Shown here: piece after piece, positions 1 to 10,000 of the stretch
How the letters are laid out: each line of letters begins with the position of its first letter
How positions within the stretch are numbered: the first letter of the stretch is position 1
NCBI GenBank assembly: GCA_947650365.1
Contig: OX393550.1
Location: 102,202,343-102,266,342 of the forward strand
Source of the DNA: Chamaelirium japonicum
Taxonomy: Eukaryota > Streptophyta > Magnoliopsida > Liliales > Melanthiaceae
Direction: 5' to 3'
Length of the DNA: 64,000 nt
Position numbers and translations under genes: made by a program
The notes under the pieces: generated by a model
Database searches by the model: none
What the model was told of the DNA's origin: nothing
The model's input: the letters and a program-made list of their open reading frames with translations, nothing else

Positions 1-367
1 ACTTGGGGTTAACAACATTATGTTCTTGACACTAACTATATGTTGAGTCACGTGTGCTTATACTTCATCTCGAAACAAATACGATATCTGCGTAGCTCGA
101 TCATTAGGGTATTTGTACACGGTTATACAACTTAGTTGGAGGGAGCAACATGATGCCGATACTCGGGTCGCAATTAACCTGTTCCCTGCATGGATCCATG
201 GATTTGGGGGGTTCATTGGGTTTAACAGGGTATATTGCATGCATGGTGCCATGATGAGGGATCAAGGATTAGTACTTTTGATGATGAATTGCATGGGGTT
301 AGTAAATTGTTATTAGCATGCTTACAATTTTAATCTCAAGGAGCCCTAGGAACCACTTTTGGGTGTG

Positions 368-370
<3 letters not shown>
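1..370. other. Unassigned window edge
   Basis: No gene, RNA or repeat boundary is recognisable. Short open frames on both strands have no resemblance to known families and no splice context. The stretch ends at a long CT microsatellite. Confidence 0.5.

Positions 371-460
<90 letters not shown>
371..460. repeat. (CT)45 microsatellite
   Basis: An uninterrupted CT dinucleotide run of about 90 bp. The opposite strand reads as an Arg-Glu repeat frame, which is an artefact of the repeat. Confidence 0.97.
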
Positions 461-463
<3 letters not shown>

Positions 464-861
464 ATGAAGGGGTTTGCTTCTATATAACTCTATGGTATTT
501 GCAGAAAATTTTAAGATCAAGACAAGATCAAAGATGTGGGTGGGTTAATGGTCTGAACATGACCATGCATGTCCCACTGACCACTGGTGTAATTATTGTT
601 GTATTATATTGCCATAGTGGATCTTATCTATTGGAGTTTTTTTTTTTCCTAAAGGGGGTTCTTATCAGTTTCCTTGTGGGTCAATTGATGTGTCATACAA
701 ATATATATAAACAAGATAGCCACTTAGGTAAGAGGGAGTCATGAAGAAAGCTATAAGTTCCACTTGGATCCTTAATGGGCATCTCCATTGGATTTTCTAT
801 GCCTAATGAGTCTGAGAGGGACATCTATGGACTGATCCATGTGACACCAAGTTCCTCTTGG

Positions 862-959
862 ACCACTTTAGCTTGATGAGCAACTCCAATGGAGCTCCTT
901 AGCTATGGGGTTTGAGATGGGGGGTATTCATTGGCTGAGCTCCCCTAGCTTTTTTGTAA
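862..959. mobile_element. Small insertion private to unit A
   Basis: About 98 bp are present in unit A and absent at the matching place in unit B (near 5403). The sequence TTCCTCTTGG flanks it on both sides, as expected of a target-site duplication of about 10 bp. No terminal inverted repeat is obvious, so the class is unknown. Confidence 0.5.
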
Positions 960-1009
960 TTCCTCTTGGCCTTCTTGAACTTTGCCAATTGGTATCTTTC
1001 CTTTTGGGT

Positions 1010-1780
1010 GTTGATCAAAGGGAGAAGAAGACAGAATTACAAGCTTCTTAGCTAACTAGAATATAGAAGTCCTACAAAAGAAAGAATTTTGATTTCGATC
1101 GCGACAGCACCCGGAGTGCTCTAAAAGGCCGACCTTATGGAGAGAGGATAGCACATCAGGTATATGAAGACAATGATCTCTGCTCCTATTACCGATGTGG
1201 TACTAACTGCTCAGCACCTGCACGTACGCACTACGCGTTTCAACGGAGACCTACTTGCACACGGAGAGAGAGACGTCAGCGGGTGTGGTGAGACCACTCG
1301 AAAGATGCTCTGGAAGTGGGCCCAACTTTGATACCATGTAACAACACCCGAAGCGATCATGTTGGATTTCTTTGTTTTCGACCGACTTCCATCTAGACCA
1401 TCACCTAAAATTACCCTCTATTGATGGTGATTTGCTTGCGGATCCATCTAGGTATCCTCATTTGGTTGGTTGGTCAAAAATTTTTTATAAAAAAAATCCT
1501 TTCGAGCTGAACTTAGACGAAGGAGGCCCAGCACCTTCAGCTAGCCACAATTGGGAATCCCAAAAAGTAATTCATGTTGGAGCCCACCAGATCCGTCTAC
1601 TATTAAGGTTGATGAAGATGGTGCTATAAATCCCAAGGGTCCAACAGTTGATATTGTCGGCTCATAATCTTAATTACAATCATAGTACTTCAAGTTCAGA
1701 TGATCAGTGTGGATCCTACTCCACATGAATTAAACCAAGTTTAGAAACCTTGTCGCGAAAAAAAAAAAAACCATCAATTC
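1010..1780. other. Diverged part of unit A, with a PBS-like site
   Basis: This stretch does not align with unit B except at its ends. At 1328-1340 the minus strand carries a match to the tRNA-Met primer-binding site (TGGTATCAAAG), the kind that follows a plant LTR. A decayed LTR-retrotransposon fragment is possible. No coding region is recognised. Confidence 0.3.
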
Positions 1781-2299
1781 CTGGAATAACCCTATTGACA
1801 AATCTGAATCTTGCACAATCTCAAACAAACTCATGGGTAAGGAATTTTGTCGCGGTGGAGAGACGAGAGAGAAATTACTAGTGATGCGACGACGGTGTCA
1901 GCAAGGCATTTACAAGGAAAAACACAAGAGAGATGAGAACACTAGTCAAGATTTTGAACATAAGAATGCGATCGAGAGTTTGCAAAGGGCGAAGCAATAG
2001 GTTAACATCAGCAGTCCTGAATTACCAAAAGACTGCACCGCACGAACAAGACTAAGATTCTAAACTCGGAATTCCGAATCAAACCATAAAGAGCACAAGC
2101 AAAAATGACGATCCGAGGCGTAACACAAACGATAAAGCATGCGTAACGCATTATATATCCGAAGACATAACGTGAGAGCTGCGACAGCCAATGCCTTGGA
2201 ACCTAATGAGCTGCAGAACTCGAAAACAAAGCATCAGAGCTAACAGGTTCGCCCGAATCTGCAGTAACCAACACACGTCCGACCGATATCTCGGAAGCC

Positions 2300-2359
2300 T
2301 CAGTGAGACTTCACGTAATCCTGAACCACGTAAAGACCCTCGGATTCTTCTCCATAATC
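2300..2359 (-). pseudogene. Duplicated last exon of eS12 (RPS12 fragment)
   Basis: This 60-bp stretch is a second copy of the final coding exon of the eS12 gene at 7067-7126. A GCAG acceptor precedes it, and it encodes [19 protein letters not shown] followed by TGA. It differs from the active copy by two residues (His to Tyr, Glu to Asp). It lies in unit A of the tandem duplication. Exon 3 is deleted and the unit stops at the intron 2 donor, so no complete eS12 can be made from it. Its frame is still open, so use as an alternative 3' exon by the upstream gene is conceivable but unsupported. A decaying fragment is the simplest reading. Confidence 0.8.
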
Positions 2360-2614
2360 CTGCAATATAGAAAAAAAAAGAGACATTTAGCTCCATGCTT
2401 GTAAAAAAGACAATTAGAAAGCACAATCAGGTGGAAAACAATGGAATCAACTAGGAAAAAAAAACAAAGTACATACAACTGCAATCTTATTCGCAAAAAA
2501 AAAAAAAGCTTCATAATTCAAATTTTAATCTCTAGAACCCCATCGACATGCTACAAATCTCGGTCGACAATCACAGTATTTTTTAAAATGACAATTAAAT
2601 TGGTTAGTATATCG

Positions 2615-3209
2615 TAGGGGTGTGCAGGATCCAAACCAAACCGACCGAACCAAACCAAACCGACCGAATTTGATCGGTTTCGACACACTCAACGGATCGG
2701 ATTGGATCAGGATTTCTCAAAACCGATATGATTGAATCGGTTATCGGATTTATCAATTAAAAACCGACCTAAACCGAACCGAACCGAACCGGACTCCGGT
2801 TTATAATTTACTAATTTAGTGGTAACTGTTGTGAACTTTTGTTTAATTGTTAAAACTGTACTTTGTAGTTTTTAATATTTAATGGATATGAATATTGTAG
2901 ACATAATGGTATTATTATTGATAACTTGATATTTTGGTAAGTAATGTAGTATCATTTTATAATTTTTGAAATAATCATTTTAAAGTTGAAACTATGTCCA
3001 AATAAATATTAAAAAAAAACTAGTAAGCATATGGGCCAAAGCCTAAACCGACCATCCAATCCAATCCAATAAGACTTTAATTGGATTGGATTGGATTGGA
3101 TTCCAATCTCAATCGGTTTGGATTGGATTGCAAATTCTCAAAACCGACCTAGGTTGGATCGGTTTGGGTTTTGCCTAAATAGGTCGGTTTCGAACCGATG
3201 CACACCCTA
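2615..3209. mobile_element. hAT-type MITE (595 bp), private to unit A
   Basis: The element has terminal inverted repeats beginning TAGGGGTGTGC and ending GCACACCCTA. It is flanked by a near-perfect 8-bp target duplication (GTATATCG at 2607-2614, GTGTATCG at 3210-3217), the hAT hallmark. The interior is rich in ACCGA/TCGGT words around an AT-rich centre and has no coding capacity. Unit B lacks it, so insertion followed the duplication. Confidence 0.85.
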
Positions 3210-3823
3210 GTGTATCGTGATACTCAGTTAATCAGGATATACTTTGTTCCGTTAACGTTATCGACTCACTAAGTAGAGACGTGTTACTAGCTCTGAGAAT
3301 TCAGGTTTATATTGTTAATTTCTTTGGTCCCCTCACTGCACACAAATTAAAAACTACACCATACCAGCCTCATAATTTCCGTAATTTTTTAATTTTCTTC
3401 CGAGAGATTCCCGATAAAACCTAAGAATTAATTAAAAATTTGAAATCACCCAAGAAGTTTACTTGCCAAGAAAAACCCTGATAATGACAAATTTGATTAC
3501 ACATGTAACCAATCATAAAAATGCAAGAAAACAAAATTGCCAAATAATGCACAAGTGAACCCCCACATTCAAAGATTTTATCAAAAAAAAAAGTTCATCG
3601 AATTATAATCAGTATCAAATGATACAAACATTACATACAAGTTAAACGTAAACCTATGACACCACACCGTACCAAACAAGTATACGCAATTAAAATGTAC
3701 AACCATAGTTTGTACCAAATCATATCAAACATGTAACCAATGGCGTCGGAGATAAAACTATTAAAGGGCACAGATACACTGAAGAGATTAATAGTTTCAG
3801 AGCCTTTCTCAAAATTAAATCTA

Positions 3824-4049
3824 GGGTAAATTACACTAACCCCTCTGAAGTTTAGCCCAAAATCACTTAACCCCCCTGAAGTTTTATCCCCCCCCCCCCC
3901 CCCCCCCAACTTTTGTCACCTAATAAACTCTTTTGGTAATTTCTATATAATAAAAAATGAATTGAAGGGGGGGAAAATGTAGTTTATTATCTATATGGGG
4001 GTAAAGTGTTTTTGGGATAAACTTCAAGGGGATAAAGTGTAATTTACCC
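3824..4049. mobile_element. Mutator-type MITE (226 bp), private to unit A
   Basis: The termini are GGGTAAATTAC and its inverse, GTAATTTACCC. The element is flanked by a perfect 9-bp duplication TTAAATCTA (3815-3823 and 4050-4058). Unit B has a single uninterrupted site near 9219-9230, so the insertion is recent relative to the duplication. The interior includes a C homopolymer at about 3889-3907 and no coding capacity. A 9-bp target duplication points to the Mutator superfamily. Confidence 0.85.
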
Positions 4050-4401
4050 TTAAATCTAATATAGTCATAGCAGCTGAGGAAAGGTTTAGTGTTGAGGAAA
4101 GCTTTACACCACTGAAAACAGAATGAAAGTAAGCAGTTCAACATATTTAAGGCAGCTAAAATGTTTATTCTGCTCTATAAACTGCTAAAGATGATTAAAT
4201 CAAAGAGGAAATAAACAATAAACACAAAATGAGCACAATTTACTAACCATTTACCATGCATGTCCCACTCAGCACTTATATTTAAGGTGGGTAAATGGTG
4301 TGAACATGACCATGCATGTCCCACTCAGCACTTGTATAATTATTGTTGCAGTACATTGACATAGTGTTTTTTTTAAAATCTGAAGGGAGTTATCGTTTTC
4401 C

Positions 4402-4605
4402 TTGTAATGCCCTTAACTTAGTCGGCCCGAATCTCGGTATCACCAGCAACGACGGTTCTGGATTGTTGAGATCTACAGGGCACTGGGTGAACCCCAGGGG
4501 ACTCCCATCATAAGGGCCGGGTGATCGAACGGGTGAGGACAGGTGTAAAAAGTTGGATCCAAAACCACGGTAATTCTGTGGTTCGGGACAACTATTTTAA
4601 ATCGT
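4402..4605. mobile_element. Insertion private to unit B, class uncertain
   Basis: Relative to unit A (near 670-690) about 200 bp are inserted. Both edges carry a copy of GTTTTCC(T)TTGT, which looks like a target duplication of 11-12 bp. There is no poly(A) tail or clear terminal inverted repeat. It may be a short solo LTR or another retroposon. Confidence 0.45.
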
Positions 4606-4754
4606 TTGGTTTTCCTTTGTTGGTCGATTGACGTGTCTTACAAATATATTTAATCTAGACAAAATGGCCACTTGGGTAAGAGGGAGCCATGAAAAAAGCT
4701 AAGTTCCACTTGAATAAAGTTATAACTTAATGGGCATCTCCATTAGATTTTCTA

Positions 4755-5339
4755 AGGAGACTTAGTGAACGGTCCAAAACAAAAGATCCGTTTAAGCCAA
4801 AGGACAAAGGATGAAAATGCTCCTCAATGTGCTTCAAATTTTTATTTATATGCCACTCCTTTCTAAACTAAACCTAAACCTAAAACCTAAATCGAATCCT
4901 AATACCTAAGATCTATATGCCATGGGGTGAACCCTAGACCTAATCCGAATCCTACAAAACTATGATCTAATGGCCATGGGATGAACCCTAGACCTAATCC
5001 TAAAGCCTAAACCGAATCCTAAAACCTATGATCTACAGGCCATGGGATGAACCCTACACCTAATCTGAACCGAACCTGTTTACCGACGGCCACTCGTCTC
5101 CGCTGCTCGCCACTGTCGCCGTTGAGGTGGAAGGAGGTGGCATCGGGGGTTGGGAGGAAGCAGAGGCCGAGGTCGCGCTGCTGCTCGTTGGCGCTGCTCG
5201 AGAGCGAACAGAGGAAGGGGGAGAACGGGGGGTATTTTTGGGTTTACAAAAAGAATTTGGGACCTCCACTTAAAGAGATCTTATGAGTGTCCTGTTCATT
5301 AAACCGATCTGTTGTGTGGGACCCAACACCCGTTTCCCC
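4755..5339. mobile_element. Non-autonomous Mutator-like element (585 bp)
   Basis: The element is flanked by a perfect 9-bp duplication GATTTTCTA (4746-4754 and 5340-5348). Unit A carries the empty site once, at 791-799. The two ends align as inverted repeats over about 40 bp with roughly 28 matches, including GGTCC and AGATC(C/G)GTTTAA. The interior has repeated CCTAAACC-type words and a GC-rich block with an open frame at 5047-5286 that resembles nothing I know. A related copy lies inverted at 16380-16850. Confidence 0.85.
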
Positions 5340-5484
5340 GATTTTCTATGCCAAATGAGTTAGAGAGGGGCATTATGGACTGATCTATGTGTCACCAAGT
5401 TCCCTTTTGGCCTTCTTGAAGTTTGCCAAGTGACATCTTTCCTTAAGGGTGCTAATCAGTGGGAGAAATAAGATAGAATTACAA

Positions 5485-5600
5485 ACCACCCAGGTGATAG
5501 GGGGGTTGGCACAACAATTGACACTTAGGTGTGGAGGTTGTGGGTTCAATTCCTCTCCCCCTCGAGTTACCCAGGAGTACATAGGTAAACTTTTTTTCGT
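5485..5600 (+). mobile_element. Possible tRNA-derived SINE head
   Basis: The stretch is absent from unit A and contains GGTTCAATTCC, close to the pol III B-box consensus. A weaker A-box-like TTGGCACAAC lies about 40 bp upstream. No poly(A) tail or target duplication could be set, so this is tentative. Confidence 0.3.
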
Positions 5601-6122
5601 GATCCTCCTGACCTGCTATGGCATATTCGTACCGCGATCAGCGATTGCCTTGATTTGATGAAGTTTTTATCTCATGATCCATAGTTATAGTGCATGTTCA
5701 TAGATCTGGTAACATGGTAGCTCACACTAGCTAGATTCATGGCTCAGAATCTTATTTACAATCACGTCTTAACTCCTTTTCGGGAAAAAAAAAAAAAAAA
5801 ATTCAAGTCCTGGAGACACCATCGACACATCTGAATGTTACACCATGTCTTGCACAATCTCAGACAAACTCATGGGCAAGGAATTGTCACGACCAAGGGG
5901 ATGACAGAGAAATTACCTGCGATGCGGCGTCGGTGGCCGCCAACGACGGCAGCGGTGAAGAGCCATTTGCAAGGAAAGGCATGAGAGGCATGAACAAACT
6001 AGTCCAAATTCCCAGAACATATGAATGCAATCTGAGAGTTTGCAAAGGGCGAAGCAGTAGGTTAATATCAGAAGTCCTGAATTACCAACAGACTCCACCA
6101 CACGACCAAGGTTACAATTCTA

Positions 6123-6865
6123 TAGTACCAGCTGCACTTCGGCCGGAAAACCACCGATCCGAGCTCGGAAAGCAATGATCCGAACAAGAGGGTCTCCTCG
6201 CCACCAGAAATACGAACACAAAAGGCCGGGTTGAAGAAGGGCCCTATGTACGGGGGAAGGAGACGGGGACACTCCCCTTGGACTCCCCGGCGCCGCCGCC
6301 ACCCGAAGAGGCCAAGAGATGGAAAACCCTAACCCTAAACGCAAGGTAAAAAAGGGGGAGAAGAGTGAAGCGCTCCGAGCCTTGTGTATCTATGGTATCT
6401 GGACCCGGCTAAAGTATGCCGTGGCTTTCTAGCCTCTCAGCTGAATCAATGGCGGAGCCTGGCAGTTCGAGGTGGTCGACAGATTCTTAGCAGGGAAGCT
6501 TCGGAGCTACTTTTTTCTCAGCCAGAAATGAAGGTGGTGGTCAGGTGTGAATCCTCCTTTTTTTTTTTTTGGTTTTTTTGATCATGTTGTTTGTTTTTGT
6601 TGTTTTTCTACTCGTCAAAGTCCGACGGCTGGTCTGTTTCGCCGGTGTTGGCGGTGGTGCTGGGTCCAGCCAATTGTGGCGACCTATGTTTATCCTTGCC
6701 GGTGCATGGGCTTCCCCGCTGCGTGGCAACCACCGCCATGCGGTTCCCCAACTAGGTGGTGGTTCCTGCTGCAGCAGATGGCTCCTGCTGTGCCGGTATG
6801 TGGCGCCACCCGAGGGTCATGTTGTGACCTCCCCTTTGAAATACCAAAAAAAAAAAAAAAAAAAA
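6123..6865 (+). mobile_element. 5'-truncated LINE or retroposon with poly(A) tail
   Basis: An insertion private to unit B ends in about 20 A residues (6846-6865). It is flanked by a 12-13 bp duplication, GTTACAATTCTA (6111-6122) and GTTTACAATTCTA (6866-6878). Unit A has one copy of the site near 2052-2064. The region before the tail (GTCCGACGGCTGGT... CCCCTTTGAAAT) matches a second, opposite-facing copy at 17346-18070. These are signs of target-primed reverse transcription. No reverse transcriptase frame is present. Confidence 0.75.
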
Positions 6866-7066
6866 GTTTACAATTCTAAACTCGGAATCCCTAATCAAAC
6901 CAACAAATAGATGACAATCCAAGGGGCAACACAAACAACCAAACATGCTTAACACGTTATCCGAAGACAAAAATGAAGCGCAGAACTCGCAAACAAAGCA
7001 TCAGAGCTAACAGGTTCGCCCTAATCTGTAGTAACCAACAAGTGTCCGACCAATTACTCGGAACCC

Positions 7067-10000
7067 TCAGTGAGACTTCACATACTCCTGAACCACATGA
7101 AGACCCTCGGATTCTTCCCCATAATCCTGCAATATAGAAGGGAAAAAAAAAAAGACATTTAGTTCCATGCGTGGTAAAAAACTATGATATGGGAGACACC
7201 TCTAATTGAGCCCTCGGAGCCATGTCAACCCGTGTCCACACAAATTCCCATCCACCCATGTCGACTCGGCATGATACTATCACTCCATGTTACTAACCCA
7301 AATGTTGTGACTTGTGAGTCTCTCCCTTCTCCAATCGAGTGAACAGCAGGAAATGATAGACCGTGTAGGAGTTGAATTCCAAAGGGATAGTAATTTTCAA
7401 TTTATATGAATTTCATAATTTTGTTGGTGTGTGTGTATCCACGTGTCTCCGTATCTATCTTTTATGATGTTGCCGTGTCCGACTCCCGTGTCCGTGTTGA
7501 CACTCGACACCCGTGTCCGTGTCTATAGTTCATAGGTAAAAGGGCAATTAAAAGGCGCAATCTATATGCCAAATTTCATCATCCTTGAAGGACTTGAACA
7601 AAAGGGCAAATTACAAAAACCTCATCTGAACTATGCACCTCATTTCATATTTTGGTCCCAACTTTTTTTAAAAAAAACAATTTGCACCCTGAACTATGCA
7701 CCGTCTGTGCATTTAGCTCCCTCCGTCTTTTCCGAAAATACCTTTATCCTAGTAAGCAGAAGTTAAACATTTCAAAAATCATTTAAATCTTGATGAAAAT
7801 TAATAAGGGTATTTTCGGGATAAAATGGAATTTTATTTGAGTCTGATTTTTCAAATTTTTAACTTATGCTTACTAGGAAAAGGGTTATAACGCAAACGGA
7901 ACATAGTTCAGGGTTCAAAAACAAAAGTTGAGGAACAAATATGAAATGAGGTGCATAGTTCCGGGGAGGTTTATGTAATCTGCCAAAAAAAAAGGGCAAA
8001 ACATAGATTGCAACAAGTAATACAACTATATACCTTCACAACCAAGCATGAGCATCCTACAACCTTCCTTGCCTTGCCCTCCGAATCAATCTTGCAGAGC
8101 TGCAGCAAGCATCAAGTGGAAAACAATGGAATCAACTAGGATGAAAAACAGAAGTACATCCAGCTGCAATCTTCTTCTAAAAAAAAAGGTTCTGAATTGA
8201 AATTTTAATGGGGTTTTTTGACTCACACCCCCACATGTCAAAATTTGAGTTACACCTCCAGATTTATGTCAAAATTTGAGTTACACCCCCACCTTTCTAA
8301 AAATTTGACTTCACCCCCTAATTCGTCACTTGACAGTGAGCAACCAGGTTTTTTATTTGACTTACACCACCCATTTTTATGCAAAAATTTTAGTTACACC
8401 CCCACTTTTAACGGGGTACTCACTGAAGTAACGGATTGGGGGGTAAAGTCAATTTTTTAGAAAAGTGTGGGTGTAACTCAAATTTCGATATAAAAGTGGA
8501 GGGTAAGTAAAAAAAAACAATTTTATTCTCCAGAACCCCATCGACATGTGAGCAGCTATAGATTTCGGTCGATAATCACCGTATTTTTAAAACGACATTT
8601 AATCAGGTTATGTTTTGTTCTTTCTAAACTATCGATAAAAATTTAATCTGGATATACTTTCTTTTTTCAACGTTATCGACTTACTAAGGAGACACATGTT
8701 ACTAGCTCCTAGATTTCAGGATTACATTATTTCTTTGGTCCCCTCACTGCACACACATAAACCTATACAATACCAGCCTCAAAATTTCTGTAACTTTTAA
8801 CTTTTACCAGATGAAACCTAAGAATTAACAATTTTTTTTGAAATCTCCATATAAGTTTACTTGCCAAGAAACTAAGAGAATGACAATTTTGAATAAGCAT
8901 GTAAGTATGTAACCAATCATAAAAATGCAAGAAAACAAAATGGCCGAATGATGCAAGTGAACCTACACATTCAAATATTTTATTATAAAAAAAAAGTTTC
9001 AATGTATCAAATGATACAAACATTACATACAAGTTAAACGTAAGGCTATGACACCACACCACACCACACCACACCAGACAAGCATAAGGCATAAAAATGT
9101 ACAGCAATAGTTTGTACCAAATTATATCAAACATCTAACCAATGGTTTCAGTAGATAAAACTATGAAGGGGCACAGAAACAGTGAAGAGAACAATAGTTT
9201 CATAGCCTTTTCTCAAAATTACATCTAATATAGTCATAGCAGGTGATAAAAGGTTTAGTGTTGAGGAAAGCCTTACACCACTGAAAACAGAATGAAAGGA
9301 AAGCAGTTTAGCATATTTAAGGTACCTAAAATGTTAATTTTGCTCCATAAACTGCTAAAGATGATTAATTTAAAAGGAAAAAAAGGGTAAACTCAAAATG
9401 AGCACAATTTACTAACCCCTGCCCACTCGCCAAGAGTTTTGGCACTCGGCACTGTTACCAAGTGCACATTATGATCAGCACAAAGTGCTTTGACCAACTT
9501 AACATAGTCAGGGTGGTCGCAGTCCTCAGCCAGCACGCAAAGCTGTGCAGCATGCTTCTCAATCGCCTTGGCACCCTCGTGGAGCCCGCGGACGAGTCCA
9601 TCATGGGCAAGTGATTTCTTCAGCACAAGTTGCAGGGCAGTCATCAGATCCATCGGCTCCCCAAGAGCCGGAGCGGGCGTTTCGACCGAAATATCTTCAC
9701 TGCCAACGAAGACAGTACACATACATGAAAGGTGAAATTTTATGAACATAATCAGATTAAGTACTACTATTGTGTAATAGGGTAATAGTGGAAAACCAAG
9801 TCGACCAAGAGAGGCACTAAATGTATTTGAATCACTTGATTTCGAAATTGAATAATTGATTTCATCTTCCACTATGTGATAGTTCTACTGAAGGAAAAGT
9901 TATCTTAGCCATCCAAGACGCAAATCTAAAGATTGATTACAGCAACTTGCAGTTCGTATGGTCTCACTACATCCACGGTATAATTAACATGATGCATTAT

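Larger units (their letters stand above)
533..4246. repeat. Segmental duplication, unit A
   Basis: This is the left copy of a direct tandem duplication whose right copy is 4286-9417. Collinear similarity is visible at 535-620 versus 4286-4370, 640-850 versus 4610-5400, 1790-1900 versus 5800-5920, 2290-2360 versus 7060-7130, 3600-3780 versus 9000-9180 and 4058-4246 versus 9230-9417. Unit A lacks the eS12 exon 3 region but has its own private insertions at about 862-959, 2615-3209 and 3824-4049. The right edge coincides with the position of the eS12 intron 2 donor. The junction with unit B (4246-4286) contains a short extra partial copy of the unit start. Confidence 0.85.
4286..9417. repeat. 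Segmental duplication, unit B
   Basis: This is the right copy of the tandem duplication and contains exons 3 and 4 of eS12. It is longer than unit A because of private insertions at about 4402-4605, 4755-5339, 6123-6865 and 7182-7535, and MITE-like blocks at 7600-7985 and 8205-8515. It ends at the eS12 exon 2/intron 2 boundary; beyond that, the functional gene continues with no counterpart in unit A. Confidence 0.85.

Noticed and set aside
299-520. Arg-Glu repeat frames here and at 33308-33493
   Set aside because: They are translations of (CT)n microsatellites.
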